Assembly (NCBI GenBank): GCA_023512835.1
Contig: CM042086.1
Coordinates: 10,045,559-10,109,558, forward strand
Source of the DNA: Taxillus chinensis
Taxonomy: Eukaryota > Streptophyta > Magnoliopsida > Santalales > Loranthaceae
Length of the DNA: 64,000 nucleotides
Reading direction: 5' to 3'
Under the pieces are notes generated by a model. That model worked only from the letters and a program-made list of their open reading frames with translations, searched no databases and was not told the DNA's origin. The first letter of the stretch is position 1. Each line of letters begins with the position of its first letter. The translations under genes were made by a program, and so were the position numbers. This document shows, one piece after another, positions 1-13,800 of this stretch.

Positions 1-117
1 TTAACCAACCCATCATCAATAATAGACGCTCCTGGCTGGCTGGCATTCTGGTCGCGGTGGACGTGTATATGTGAATGGCAAAGCTTTGGAACATGAGGTC
101 AACCACCGGTCAGCCCT

Positions 118-133
118 TGCGTGACGTCACGCA
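118..133. promoter_or_regulatory. Perfect 16-bp palindrome with TGACGTCA core (bZIP-type site)
   Basis: The sequence TGCGTGACGTCACGCA is its own reverse complement. TGACGTCA is the symmetric C-box/CRE core bound by plant bZIP factors such as the TGA and C/S1 groups. It lies 118 bases from the window edge, so it could belong to a promoter whose gene is outside. Function is inferred from the motif only. Confidence 0.5.
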
Positions 134-2149
134 TGACTGGTGTGTGGTGTGAAAACAGAAGGCCCTGATTCGTGACATAAAGGCCGTCAGATTTCGACGC
201 CTGGGATAAGATCCATCGTTTACACACAATTAGTTTTTATTTATTTATTTTATTTTGTTTTATTTAACACGCGTCCGCATCTGCCTCATGACCCGTCCTG
301 CAAAAACAAAAAAGAAGAAAAGTTTCCCTGCTGCATGCTTTCCCATGACAACTTTTCCACACACGGGCAAGTCACTGCGTGTCCCCGTCCGTCCACCTTC
401 GTCTTCGTCCTCCATCCATTATCTATATCTAATTATCTATCAATAACAACGGGGTTGGTTCGGCCGCAATGGTTAAAGAAAATGTGTGTGTATGTGTTTT
501 GCTAAACTGAAAATGAAAGGTCAATATTCATGAAAATTTTAATTTAAATTATTAATATTATAATTAAGGACCAATTAGACTTTAATCTGGCTGATACTCA
601 AGAGTTACTCTTTTATGTTTTTTCTTTCTTGCTCTCAATTTTATTTTATAGGCTCGGCATACAGAATAGGCTTCGCTTCCGAGTCTTATACGTTCACCGA
701 CTCTGAATATAAGTACCGTTTATTTCAATACTGTTATTTTACTCTACCTATCTGAAACCCGTTCCATCCACTAATCAAGTATCGAATATTACACCTTTCA
801 TCCACTAAAGTATCAACACGTTAATTATTAATATAACAGTATAAATTTTGTATTCTCATATGATATAAAAATTATTCAAAAATATACATATAATAAATTT
901 ATTATAAATATACATAATTAATTAAACTTTAATTGTAAAAAAAAACTAAAAAAAACTTTCCACTTTGGCACTTGGCACGGGTGGCAGCCGCCGGCGGCGG
1001 GTTTAAAGATGTGGCCTGTGTGTGTGTGGGTGGGACAGCTGTGTTTATTGTGACGTAAGCTCCAACGGCGTTGCCCAGGGAGAAGGCAATTGCGTGCTGT
1101 TTCCTTCCTGACACGCCCGCCAATCTCGGCGTAGTGTCCCCCCTCCATCCGCACCCCCAACAGTGGTCGGCGGCGTTTTCTTCGATCTTCAATGCGGTTT
1201 TTTTTTTGTTAACTTAAATATCCTCCCACAAATGTTTTTTATTTTTAAATTTTATGATAATAATAATAGTAATAGTAACTTATAAATAATTTTATAAATA
1301 TTAATATCTTTTTATGTTTTAAAATTCTAAAATAATAATAACTTCTAAATATTATTATTTTAAATGTTATTAGTTAAACTTTAAAAAATACATATTATAT
1401 TTTAAAATAATTAATATTAAATATAAAACAGTCATTTTAAAATTGCAGTGAGTAATCGTCTTATCTGTTTTAATTTTCTATTATATACTTAATAATAATA
1501 ATACATATACATAATAAATTTCTAATATAATTATTATTGTATTACTCCGAATGAAAAATAAAAAACGATTCAGGTGTACCCAACAATAATGTCAACTATT
1601 ATTACTCAACATTTAATCATAAATGTCTGCGACTGCCGCAACGTTTACAAAACGCTTCCGCTACATACCTACAACGTCCTTTTTAGAAAACGCTAAAACG
1701 CTGTCAAGAAAATACCGCCTAAAAGCACTACTCAAATTTGGAAAAAAAATTGGAATGATACTTATAATTGGTTAAAATTTTTAATTAAAATAAGGATTTT
1801 AAAAATATTTTATGATTATATGTAATTAATATTTAATTATATATATATATAACTTATATATATTAAAATTAATATATAAGTATAAAATTATAAATTTTAA
1901 TTATTTATATTATATTTACATAATTATAATTATAATTAACTAGTAATATAATTTATTATCATATATTGTTTGTGATAAATATGTTATTAATTATAATAGT
2001 AGTAAATTAATTATATGATTTTTAAAAGTTGTATAACTTTATTATATAATAATTTAAAAAGTTTTTTATGCTTTATGTTATTAATTTTAATTTAAATTGT
2101 ATTAATTGTCAGTGTTGGTCTCAAAGCCAAACAAATGAGGCCTGAGTAT

Positions 2150-2192
2150 TTAGCCCCCAAAAATTAGATTAAAATTATGACTTTTGGGGCTT
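2150..2192. repeat. Small fold-back, AGCCCC(C)AAAA stem
   Basis: AGCCCCCAAAA at 2152-2162 pairs with TTTTGGGGCT at 2182-2191 across a loop of about 20 bases, with one bulged C. It could be the remnant of a small inverted-repeat element. No target duplication was found. Confidence 0.3.
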
Positions 2193-2999
2193 ATTTCATC
2201 TTGGCCTAATTTATGACAGCAGCAAATAATAAAAAATTAATTTATAATTTTAACAATGATATATATTTTAAATTTTATATTGTTTATATAATTATAGTAA
2301 AAAACTAAAAATCATCCGTTTAATTTATGAAAAAAAGCTTTTAATTTAATAATCACCTTATTATACCTCTTAAATCTATGAACCCGGTCATACTAATTAT
2401 AATTTTAAATAACAGTTTTTAAACGTAAATTACATACTTCATATTTCGGCCCTCCTAATCGAATTTTCTAGATCCCTGATGATGTATATATAATTTTAAA
2501 AAATATTTAAAAATAGTGTCCTTCCTTCCCATTGTCTCTCCTGCCTAAATTAGGCATATTTGTCAGTTTTTTTTATAAAATATAATTATTTAAAAAAACT
2601 TTAAGTTTAAATAAATTTTTACTACTCATATATATTTTTAAATTATTTATACCTATTATTTTTAAAAATACTTATATTTTTAAAACTAATATCATTCTAC
2701 CAAAGGTAGTTGAAATTTTGAAACTAAGAACAAGCTAGATTGAATGGCCATACTTTTATTATCAATAACTTATACTTAAATAGCCGTTTAATACATTATA
2801 CAGTAATATGCGTACATACTGTTTGTTGTTAATTCGGTATATAAATTTTAAAATAATAATAATACTAAATGATTGGGAGGTTGCCTGCACATATTCAATA
2901 ACTTCGCGCATGACCTCTATTATGACAATAATTCCGCTCGCAACTCGATCAACTGTAATTCTGGATTTTATGTTAAAGGGGTAACAAATGAAACTTTAG

Positions 3000-4040
3000 G
3001 ATCTATTTATTACTAACTTTGTAAAATTTTAACACACCTTTTTCACGTAACAAGTGAATAATGTATATAAACGAAAGTCGTGAATAAGCGGAAACATTGG
3101 GACAAATATCATATTAAAATCTAAGAATTAGCATTTTAAACTAATTAACTGTAGTAAATACAACCATCTATTCTATATTTAATATTTAATTGGTTGATAA
3201 CTTTTTTAATGTGATACTTTAATATACCTTCCTCGCATGGTAACGTGAATAATACACATGGTTGAAAAATTATTATAAACCGAGCGGGGCTAATGTTTTT
3301 ACAATAAATTTCTAGCCAACCTTCTTGTAGGGGATACTTTCTTAACATTAAGCGTATTGATAATTGATACTAGATCTAAAAATGAAAGGGTAACCCCAAC
3401 AATTTCTTTGTCCTCAACGTCTCCTATCAAATTTCACGGAATTAGTCACTTCAACCGTCTTTGATGGTTATACAGGTACCAAATGTATAAACGAGATAGA
3501 TATTTGTTATAAGTAAAGTAAAACATTAAAAATAAATTTCTTACCGAACGAACATCACAAGTAAAAATACAACCTGCTATGATACCATATTATAATCTAA
3601 TGATTAATGCGCTAACACTAATTGATTATAAGAAAAACTACTCTTAATTATATATTAGAATCTACTTATTTATAATTTCTCAAATGTAGGACTTTAATAA
3701 TACCTTCGAAAGGTTATTCCGGTTAAGGAGTTGGTTAAGATTTATCGGGGGTGAGAAATTAAAGCATATGTTCGTAGACACGCACATGAAATGAGCTACA
3801 TCTAAGTCGACGTGATGGAAATTGGTACTAACTTCTACAACAGCAATATGTGCAAAGCGATTCTTTTCCTCGCCTTCAATCTCTGATGCACCGATATGCC
3901 ATTTCGTCCAACGAATCAGTATCGCACACGAGTCCGACACTAACACATTCATGACACGCAATCGACGTGCCTGCGACACGTCTGGTCAGCGTGTGACGAC
4001 TTTTTTCGATCACAGACGCATTCGATCGAGGTCCAACACG
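3000..4040 (-). mobile_element. Possible LTR-retroelement relic, minus strand
   Basis: Read on the minus strand, 3587-3573 gives TGGTATCATAGCAGG, close to the initiator-Met tRNA primer-binding site TGGTATCAGAGC used by many plant LTR retrotransposons. Sequence at higher coordinates would then be a 5' LTR and sequence at lower coordinates the internal region. I find no second LTR and no recognisable gag or pol, so this is a weak call. The open frame at 3680-3979 has no family I recognise. Confidence 0.25.
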
Positions 4041-7000
4041 TTATGATGTGAGGCTATATGTTTTATTTAAAAAAACTAAGATAAATACCTAAAATTTTGA
4101 GCTCCAATAGCGCCGCGCTGATCGAATCCTGCCCAGCCAGCATCCAGCGTCTCCAACTTTCTTGCCCAACTCCCTGTGTGCCGGTTACCGCTGGCCCACT
4201 GCAACTCTGCGAAAGCTCGTCATCACCTCGACACCCCCTGCCTGTTAGAGTTCTGATCGAGAGTTCGAACTTGTTAGTTGTTTTAATTTATTATTTTGTT
4301 TATTCGACTTTGTTTTGTTGTGGTGCGATGTCAATGACTCAATGTCATACTTTAGTGTTTATTAATTATCTTCAGAATAAGGTATTATCGATCGCCATTA
4401 TTTCCGATGTCATAATATTTTTTCAGTTTAAATAAAATCAAATCATTTAGCTTTTTTTGGAAATATTTTTGTTTATGTCATTTTGATCACTCTGATATTC
4501 TGACTGATTTAACATTTTTTTAGTTATTAAAATCATTTAAAATAAACAAAGTGTGTACGCATATATCAACTAGAATAAAAATTATGCTATCACCTATATT
4601 GCACACGACTAATAATGATACAGCTAGGAAGATTTATGAGAACCAGTAGATCCGAAGTAGCGTGCGCTATCATTATAATGTGAAGTTCCGTAAAGAAAAT
4701 TGGTAAGTATAGCACAAGTAATATGGGTAAGAAAAAAAACAAGGAAAGGTAAACTTTTCTTCATGATTTTTTGGTGGATTCGTATAATTAGCATATAATT
4801 TCCATTGGAACACGTGAAATATGAATATTAAAAAAACATAAAACTTTTCGAAATGAATTTTTTGGATATGTATATGGTGTCTATGATAATGAACTGAATT
4901 TTCCATCTTTTAATATAATATAAAATTAATTCATTTTTTACTTTATAAAATGACCAAATGTATTATTATAGACATATAGTAAATAGCGTAATTATTTGTC
5001 CACTATCAAATATTATTTAGATGCAGATTAAGTAAATTATTAATTTAAATAATGATTAATAAATTATTATTCGGTATTAATAATATTTACTTATCTCATG
5101 GTAAATCTAAACCCAACCCCATCATTGGTTAATATTTCGAGGGGCCTTTTCATCACCCATCAATCAAAATGACTAAATGAGTGTATCCTCCGTGGGCTAC
5201 AATTTCAGTTTTGTTTTATCTTGTTTTTCTTTTCGGTTTTTTCTTATTACCAGCTGCTGAGCTGCCTGAGCATCATAATAATGTCGCTGCTGACATTTAT
5301 TTCTTTCTCCTATTCTCTTAATATTTACTGCCTTTAAAAGGGAGGGGGAAAAGGACCTCATTTATTGGTATATATGTAGGCTATTGGCTATTGAGACTAA
5401 CTCCAAGCGAGCAGTACGAATTATTGAAATACGTCTTAGTACAATAATAATATACTGATTTTGAAAATCACAACTTTTTTTTAAAGAGAAAAAAATCACA
5501 TCTTTTAAGGAGAAAGTAAATCTTAGAAAATTGAGTCAATTAAAGTGACGTAAGGAAAAATAAAAGCCATCATAATGTCTTGATTATTATTATTTTTTTC
5601 GTTTGTGTCTTTTGTCTTTTTCTTAAAAGAGAAATTCAAGTCATGTAGTTAGAAATTCAAATTTTGAAGCGTAATCGTGACTAGGTGAACACGTCAATGT
5701 AATCCGTGATGACTGGTGAGTTAGATTTCTTATTTTTGCATGTGATCCACCACCCAAAAAATAAAAATAAAAGCCCTCCTTGCTACCTTTGTATATATTT
5801 TTGCTCCTTTAAAAGAAGTCATATTTGATAACGGGACCTTTTACCCTCAATTGGGTTTACATTCCATTAGGGATGTAAAACACAGACACCATATGTGGAG
5901 GAAATGGGGCTGGCACAGATGTTTTGGCTCGTTCAAGTTTAGAGGATGAAGCCATTCCTGTAAAAAAATTAAATTTACCATATCTAATAGGAGCTCATCT
6001 ATATAACTATTACACAGCCCGCGAATTCTATATTCATTTTTAAGAGGTAAGTAAAAGTATTACCAAAACCCTCGAATCCCTCGACGCATAATGTGATTAT
6101 TATTTTTTTGCTTTGGTTTAGATTTGGGCTATTTTTCAAATTAAAATTTATATTTTTTCAGTTTAAATAAAATCAAATCAGGCCAAAACCGATAATTTTT
6201 TATTTGATTTAGTTTAGACCATCAGTTGAAAATATTTTTTTGTTTACGTCAATTCAATTGGTTAATGTATCAATTTGAATATATATCAAATTTATACTTT
6301 TAAAAAATCTCAAAAAGTAAATAACACAATTCACAAACACAACATATTTAATTTCAAGTGTCTTCAATCCATTTCAACTGCTTCTTTGTCCCTTCTCATC
6401 TCGTGTTGGCCTCAAATTTCATTGACCTATACTTTTTGAATATATTACGCAATCTATCTAGTTTAACTAGTCATAAATGAAGTGAATGTGTGAAATTCAC
6501 CCAATAAGTGGGGTTCGATTGCTGCCAACTTACTCCTCTCCACAGTTATTACATTGGTAATAACCTGGGTCGTGGCCTCGCCCTAACGTACATAAAATCC
6601 ATAATATATGTAATAATTTTATTAATCAAACATTTTTTTTTACGGCTTTCCAAGCTCCATAGTATATATCAACCAATCACCTCTCACTAACATATGTTTA
6701 ATGATACCAAACTTTGATATCATTAAATCTTAAAAATGTATGTAAAATAACCTGTCATTTTTTTCCGGTCTTCCAAGCTCCATAATGTAATAACCTGTCA
6801 CGTCCCAAAATTTCAAGAAATCTTAAAAATGAGTAAATAACTCATCATGCATGCACTTGAATAGTCAAAAGGTTGGTAATTATCACCTATGAATGCTACG
6901 TTGAGTGTTGTCTCACAGACATAACATGTGTAGTTATGTAACAAGGGTGCTTTATACTATCCCAAATGAGTAAGTCATATGCATTACATAATCTCAATAA

Positions 7001-9750
7001 TATAAAACATTATAATAATCATGTCGAAGAATCACAAATTTCTTATATAATAACAATAATACTAATCGAGAAATGCCGGTAAACTCTAAGTAAGTGGTTT
7101 TATCATTTTTCATCCTTCACACGTCTCCGTGTAACCTATTTTGGATAATTTTTGCATGAACCTTAGGTTGAATGCGTAAAATGAATTCACTGAATTTTGT
7201 TATTTTAATTGGCCTTTCGTTAGTTCATGTTATCGATCACTGAGTTCAATGTTTGATGTTTGATTGCTGCTGAATTTTGGGTTAATTGTCAAAAAAATGG
7301 GTTGATATGGTATTGGGCTGTGAATGTTGGTAGAATGTTCATGGTTAACATGGAATAAGACCGTTCATGCATGAAACATACCATTATTTGATATTATTGA
7401 TGTTTTTAATATATTTTTCGACTATAAATGGGTGTCTAGGTGTGAAACCTTCTTTGTTTGATGTGTTTTTGGGGGTGAATTAATGATTATTATGTAAAAA
7501 ATAGTTGTTATTTGCTATAATGAACTGCACAATCAACATGGCATGAGCTTGTTTTATATAACACATGCATGAAACATACACACCATATAACATAAAGTAT
7601 TAATTGGAATTTGAAACTACATGAGGCATGCATGATACGATGTGGTTTTTGCATGAAGCACAACTATTAAGGTTGCACTGCATCTTTGTAGTGTTTGGAA
7701 CGTGAATGTTTCATGTATATGTTTCATGCAGTAGCTTTTTTAGTTTTAATTATTGTATTTTCGGTGATGTTTGATTCGGTTATATTAGTATGGAATGGGT
7801 AGCCATATGAGACACTGATATTGTTAGTTAGGTATAGATTTTGGATTAAATGGGTCTTAAGGACCTTTGTTCATTTGTTTGCTTGTTCCTCATCGGGAGA
7901 CATTTGTTGTCTAATTTAATTATTAAGGGCATACAACATTATTGCAATAAATTAAAAAAATTCATAATGAAAAAATATGTAAATTAGATAAGTTGGCATG
8001 CGATAATGAAGATAATAGAAATGCGAAATGCAGTAAATATGAATAAATCATATATGCTTCTAATTAATTATGTTAACAATGATTTAACATGAAAATTAGG
8101 GTTTTGGGTGATGGTTTTTATATTATATGGAATTTAATCCAATAATTGTTATCAAAGCCGCCTTCATGTTGAATCATTAGAATTTGTGATCGTTTGGATT
8201 GGATAAGGATGATCCTAGTTAATTTGATTGTATATATGAATGTAAATAAATAATTATTCACATAATGTTTTGTTAATATTTGATTAGTTTAAGAAAAATT
8301 TTGCATTTATATATTACAATTACCTTTTTAAAGCACACACATATGGCTTTGCATTTTAACTTTATACTAATTTAAATATTATTTTATTATAATTTAAATA
8401 TTAATATAACCTTACTCATTTGACGTATTCATTTAAGATAAATACATTCAATAATTTTTTATTAATAATTTTATATTTGCTCAATAATTCATAAAAACAT
8501 TCAAATGAAAGAAGTTTTTTAAATTTGACTAAAGGTTGTACTTGGTTGCTACGGAAAGGAAGCATGGAAAAGATATGAAATGCATGGTTTTCCATCACTT
8601 GGTTAATAAAGAATTTGAACAAGAAATAATGGAAAGATTATCAAAAATGTCTTGGGCGCCATGATTTATTTTCTCAGCTCAAATACCGTAAAACATATGA
8701 AAATTCTATAGTAACACAAACTTCCAAAACTACCATCATATAATTATTGATCACATCAAACGAAAAAGAATAAAATTAATAATTCATAGAACACATTTTA
8801 TTTCTTTATTTCCTATTTAATCTAAAGAAATAATTTTTTTACCTAATAACCTATGAAAAATTTATTTTTCATTTTTTTTTTTTCATAACTTTCCTTCCTA
8901 TCTTTTTTCCGTCTATTTTTTTCATCTAATTTTTTTCTTTTGACAAGCACGTGTAATAATTTCCTTTTGTTCCAGCACCCACTAAGAATACTCTAATACA
9001 TAAATACTATGCATCAAGCACTATAATGGCTAAGTACTGCAGCACTTGCATTTAGTTTTTCTTTATGTATTTTATGTGAGTGATAAAATTTATAGTCAGT
9101 GTACAAATGAATCTCAAAACAATAATTTTTGAATTAAACGAAAATATGTTTATGATTAACAAACGTCAAACAGTTGCATGATTATCGATCAGTAACAAAT
9201 AAAAACAACAATCTAATACCTTTAAAATTTAAATTTGGAGCCGAACTACAAAGCCCATACAAAATGTAACTTATCCCATAAAAATTGAATGGTAGAGCCA
9301 GATTTGATTCTGATTGAATTGTGGGTGAAGGTGGGAAACAGCAGAACCGGCACGTGCGCCCCCTCCCTAGGATCCTTTGTTCATGTCTAAAATTGCTGAC
9401 ACAAAAGTCATGTAACATTAAAAAGAAAAGGAAAAAGATGGTACAAAAAAACAAAAACCTAGGGAATCCCAAATTTTCCAAACCATCCGCCCTTGGATTC
9501 CCAAACGTCTCTGTCTCCGTCTCTCTCTCTTAATGCGAATCTCTAACTATTAACTGTGGTATGGTCTCTCCCACGGGTATTGCATTTTTACCCACCTCTA
9601 TTTTTTTTAACTTTTCAACATCTTAAATAAAATAAAATATTATATTATATACTTCCTTATTATCTCGTAGGTCAGTCGGCTGGGTGGATTAGCACAAATC
9701 ATCCCACATCTTCCTTAACTATATGGTATAAACTATAAACTATAAACCCC

Positions 9751-10250
9751 NNNNNNNNNNNNNNNNNNNNNNNNNNNNNNNNNNNNNNNNNNNNNNNNNN
9801 NNNNNNNNNNNNNNNNNNNNNNNNNNNNNNNNNNNNNNNNNNNNNNNNNNNNNNNNNNNNNNNNNNNNNNNNNNNNNNNNNNNNNNNNNNNNNNNNNNNN
9901 NNNNNNNNNNNNNNNNNNNNNNNNNNNNNNNNNNNNNNNNNNNNNNNNNNNNNNNNNNNNNNNNNNNNNNNNNNNNNNNNNNNNNNNNNNNNNNNNNNNN
10001 NNNNNNNNNNNNNNNNNNNNNNNNNNNNNNNNNNNNNNNNNNNNNNNNNNNNNNNNNNNNNNNNNNNNNNNNNNNNNNNNNNNNNNNNNNNNNNNNNNNN
10101 NNNNNNNNNNNNNNNNNNNNNNNNNNNNNNNNNNNNNNNNNNNNNNNNNNNNNNNNNNNNNNNNNNNNNNNNNNNNNNNNNNNNNNNNNNNNNNNNNNNN
10201 NNNNNNNNNNNNNNNNNNNNNNNNNNNNNNNNNNNNNNNNNNNNNNNNNN
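9751..10250. other. Assembly gap (500 N)
   Basis: Exactly 500 N bases, which looks like a placeholder of fixed size, so the true distance is unknown. Reading frames that appear to cross it are artefacts. Confidence 0.99.
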
Positions 10251-10363
10251 ATGTGCTTCTCATTTTTAAGTACCAATTTAATGTCGCCCAATATATCAAA
10301 TTAATATTTTTGACAGGATGATTTGGAATCAAAGTTGAATTTATATAGCACTTTATCGTGTTA

Positions 10364-11401
10364 GAGCACTCGTAGTAGTCTAGTCAAATTAAAATTTTGG
10401 TTAAAAAATAGCTAAAATTACAAAAATATGTTGTACAGCATGCTCAATATTGATACAGTAAAATTAGCGAACGCTAAACCCGCTGGCCAAATTTATTGAG
10501 CCAAATTCGCTCGCTATTTTTTTCCGCGTCATCTTGTAACTGCATAACGATGATGCCCGCCAATGTCTCCGCCGCTCGTGAAGACCATCATCGTCGTGCC
10601 ACCCAAAAGTGATAAGACAGGTGAAGGCCATCGAATAGGAAGCCAGGCCATCCCATGCCATATGTCAATCATCTATTTTTAACCCAAATCAGATTTGAAA
10701 TTTCAATATATTTCATCTGCTTTCCCCCTCGATCTGCCGATTCGCCCAATTTTTTTTCTTGATAATTTCTGTTCGTGCCTCTTTGGTGTTGTGGCTCTGG
10801 TAGGATTTTACATAAACAAAACTGATGTCAAGGCACAAATCAAATATTTTGATAAGGAGTTTGCTGTAATTTCTTCATTCAGCCTGTGGCAACGGAGCTC
10901 CACCAACCGTCCCGTCATTGCTACAATCTCCACGCCGGAGCTCCACCAGTTGCCGCATCGTCGCTGCGATCTCCACATTGGAGCTCTACCACCGCATCGC
11001 CAAAGAGAGAGAGAGAGGGGGGGGGGGGGTCACCACTGCCTATTATGCGCAATATTCCTCGCCGCGTTGGAAACTGAAAGTGTCGCCGAAGACGTGTTTT
11101 GCCTTTTTGTTTTTGGTTTTTCAATTGATTCATCCGATCTGTTGGACGAGTTATGGGCTGTTTCTTCTAGGTGAGGGATGCCATGATCGAGAATCTTCCG
11201 GCAGTGGAGGCCGGAGGGACGCTGTACTTAGGTTGAGCAAGAGCAAAACGCAAGTATATCAAAATAATATTTCATTTAATTTGCAAAAAAAAGTGTTGAG
11301 CCTGTTATTCGGAATGGTTAAATTTAACTAGCTAAATTTTATAAAATGTGTAATTTTGGCTAAAATATGACTAAAATATAGCCAGCCTACTGTGAATGCT
11401 C
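10364..11401. mobile_element. Non-autonomous DNA transposon, PIF/Harbinger-like, 1038 bp
   Basis: The left end begins GAGCACTCGTAGTAG. The reverse complement of the right end begins GAGCATTCACAGTAG, giving an inverted pair with 12 matches in 15 bases. Both ends are flanked by TTA (10361-10363 and 11402-11404), the 3-bp duplication typical of PIF/Harbinger. Both subterminal arms carry GGTTAAA/AGCTAAA-type motifs and are AT-rich. The interior (about 10490-11260) is GC-richer and includes three imperfect tandem units starting GGAGCTC at about 10892, 10937 and 10980, plus a short GA/G-rich run. It looks like acquired non-transposon DNA, but I cannot name the source. No transposase is visible. Confidence 0.65.
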
Positions 11402-12189
11402 TTACTCCAGCGAAACCTCCAGCTGCAAAAACATCACTCTTTTTTAACACTTCAATATATATATTTTTCAATTAAAAATAAAACTCACATTCTGCAGACC
11501 AGATCCGAAATTTACAAATCTAGTCTCCAACGGTAGAGATCACTGAAATATAGCCTTGGGCACAACATTTTATTTTCTAATTATAATGACATATATAATC
11601 TTTAATTTTATATTAAATACAGTAATCAATAATTAATGTCAGGCTTGCATATCTGGTTGGGAGGAAAAAATTCTGACACCCCCCCCCCAAAGGGAGAAGG
11701 GTCCTTTACTTCCATGCCTTTATATCTTCTTCAAGTGCTTAAGCCTTCCCAAATTGTTATTCAAAGAATTGAGAGATTACTTAATAGGTTTCTATGAGAA
11801 GTGATAGTCATAAAAAAAAACTTTCCATTGGAAGCGATGGAAAGACCTTTGCTTTCCTGAAAAAGGTGGGCTGGTTTAGTCATTATTTTTTGGAAAGCAT
11901 GAAAGCGTCTTATATTTTTTGCTTTCCTTTGTTTTAACCCCATCCTGTAATGATCCTAAAATGTGGATGTGGTTCATATGCTTATTTTTTGGTTCATATG
12001 CAATGAACAAAATGATTTTAAACCCCATGAGATTTCTGTACTGGTCGTATAATCAACAATATGGTGTGTTAGCTTTTCTATGCAGGTCTTCTCAAACACT
12101 GGCAGTAGAAGGGAGCTCGGTCACTGCTTGATTTCTTCCATTGTTCTAATAACAAACCGGTTGCATCTCCACCACAGCTAATGTTTTCG

Positions 12190-12470
12190 CGCAGACCTAC
12201 AGGTGGTACCTTCAAACTCAATACTGATGGAAGCTTTAGTGCTGCCACTCGGCAGGCAGGTGGAGGAGAGGGTTAGTAAAGGACAGTGGACAGGTTGTAT
12301 TTTTCTTCTTCCTACCATTACATCGTTTATGGATTGAAATGGATGCCCTTAGTATTATCTAGATGATCAGAGGGAAAAGGAAGGCTCCTTGGGGTGTATG
12401 CTATGCACGATATTCTTTGTATGATGGGTAAGATTGATGTTCAGATCACTCACATATTAGTGATTGGAAA
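12190..12470 (+). pseudogene. Decayed RNase H domain (RVT_3 type) from a LINE
   Basis: Translation from about 12196 reads PTGGTFKLNTDGSFSAATRQ and is followed by a Gly-rich stretch. This is the start of the plant LINE-type RNase H domain, whose hallmark is KLNTDGS. After a frameshift, further pieces follow: a KDSGQVVFF-like strand, EMDALSII, an RGKRKAPWGV-like segment and KIDVQITHI. Their order matches the family, but stops and frame changes interrupt them, so it is a non-functional relic. Flanking sequence from about 11900 to 12780 probably belongs to the same decayed element. Confidence 0.6.
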
Positions 12471-13508
12471 ATATTCAAAAAAAATATTTAAAAGCATGTT
12501 ATGAGCGTGGTCTCTATCTGTGCCTGGTACACAATTGTATTAATCACATCATTATGTTTTTTGCTCTCTTGGCTGAAGTTATATCTAAGTTTTCAACACT
12601 CTTGTCTTAGTTTTTATGCAGGTTTATTGGAATTCTTGCTGAGGAGGTTAGTCTTCCCATCTCCTGGAGCCAACCTGCTGGCTGCTGCTGGGTTTTCTCA
12701 CTATCAAGCTCTCCTTTTTTGGTTTTTGGGGTTTTAGATTTCCTTATCAAAATCCTATTATATAGAATGCTTACATCTTTTTCTAGTCTGATGACATGTA
12801 CCAGTAAGTCTAGTCTTTATTCTTCTTTGACTTTTGATGTTTTTATGCTCTAACGTTCTAGTTTTGATATCCTTTAGAATTTTTGGGGCGACACCAGCTA
12901 GGCAGTCTATTGCATGATCGAATACTTTTTTTTATATTAATACACTTGACATTTTATTTACATCATCAATTCTCCTAATACGTCTTCAGTTCATCAATAA
13001 AATGGTGTTTAAGAGCTTTTGTTATTTTATCGTTTCTTTTATAGAAGATCCTCCAAATTTTTTATCTTACGTATTTTATAAAGTATGGTGCGTCCGCTCG
13101 AATAACTAATGCATTATTAAGACCTCGCTATTTCATTAAACTTGACTCATACTTCAAACTTTAAAATATTAAGTTCTGTGTCTTGAACATTTTTCATATC
13201 ATTATCATTCCAATGGTCCAGAGTTTTTGCTGCATCATACTTACGTCTATCAGAAGTTCTAGTATACGTGGTGATCAAATGTTATCATTTCAGAGTCCAA
13301 TTTACCTATGCTTTGTCATGAATATGTTATCCAATAGTTTTGATACACCAAAATAATATCGTTCTATTAAATAATAATTTTGTTTTCTCACTCTGGTCTC
13401 CAAAGTAGATAAAAAAAATCTGAAATGTCATCATTTCAATATGTATTGAATTCTTTAAACTATTTTTGAAAATCTGATTCTTTTCAGATTTCAATCATTT
13501 ATGAGACC

Positions 13509-13800
13509 AAGTATAACCTAAATAAAGCTCTTTCTCCGACTCCACTCTAAAATTATCGCTTTAGGATGTTACATTCAAGAATTACACTTTTATCCTAGAT
13601 TTGGATTCATTTAGCCTTGTTTTTATACTTACTGATTGCCTTAAATCCCTAATACCAAGTATAACCCAAATGAAGCTCTCTTCACGAGTTCACTCTAAAA
13701 TGATTACTTTAGAAAGTTACATTCATGAATTACACTTTTATTCTAGATTTGAATTGATTTAGCCTTATTTTTATACTTAATGATTGCCTATCCACCCTGG
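13509..13800. repeat. Diverged tandem duplicate of about 150 bp
   Basis: Two copies begin AAGTATAACC at about 13509 and 13658. They share blocks such as ACTCTAAAAT, GTTACATTCA, GAATTACACTTTTAT and TTTAGCCTT, with about 15-20 percent difference by eye. It abuts and partly overlaps the younger 203-bp repeat. Confidence 0.7.

Larger units (their letters stand above)
1..9750. other. AT-rich intergenic region without a supportable gene
   Basis: No reading frame here has plausible splice structure or a protein family I recognise. The sequence is mostly A/T with short GC-richer islands at about 950-1190 and 4090-4270, whose frames look like chance. Two short related blocks occur at about 4415-4490 and 6150-6250 (both contain a TTTAAATAAAATCAAATCA core), and a motif reading TTCCAAGCTCCATA recurs at about 6646 and 6769. 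These suggest decayed repeats. The first 250 bases contain ACGT-type motifs and may be the promoter of a gene lying to the left of the window. Confidence 0.6.

Noticed and set aside
918..1192. Two overlapping minus-strand open frames in a GC-richer island
   Set aside because: There is no conserved domain, the two frames have equal support, and no splice or promoter context is seen.
9733..10332. Long open frames across the N gap
   Set aside because: They consist of undetermined bases and reflect only missing sequence.
10695..11331. Overlapping open frames of 159 and 137 codons
   Set aside because: They lie inside the small transposon, conflict with each other and match no family I know. Possible captured leader sequence, but no coding claim.
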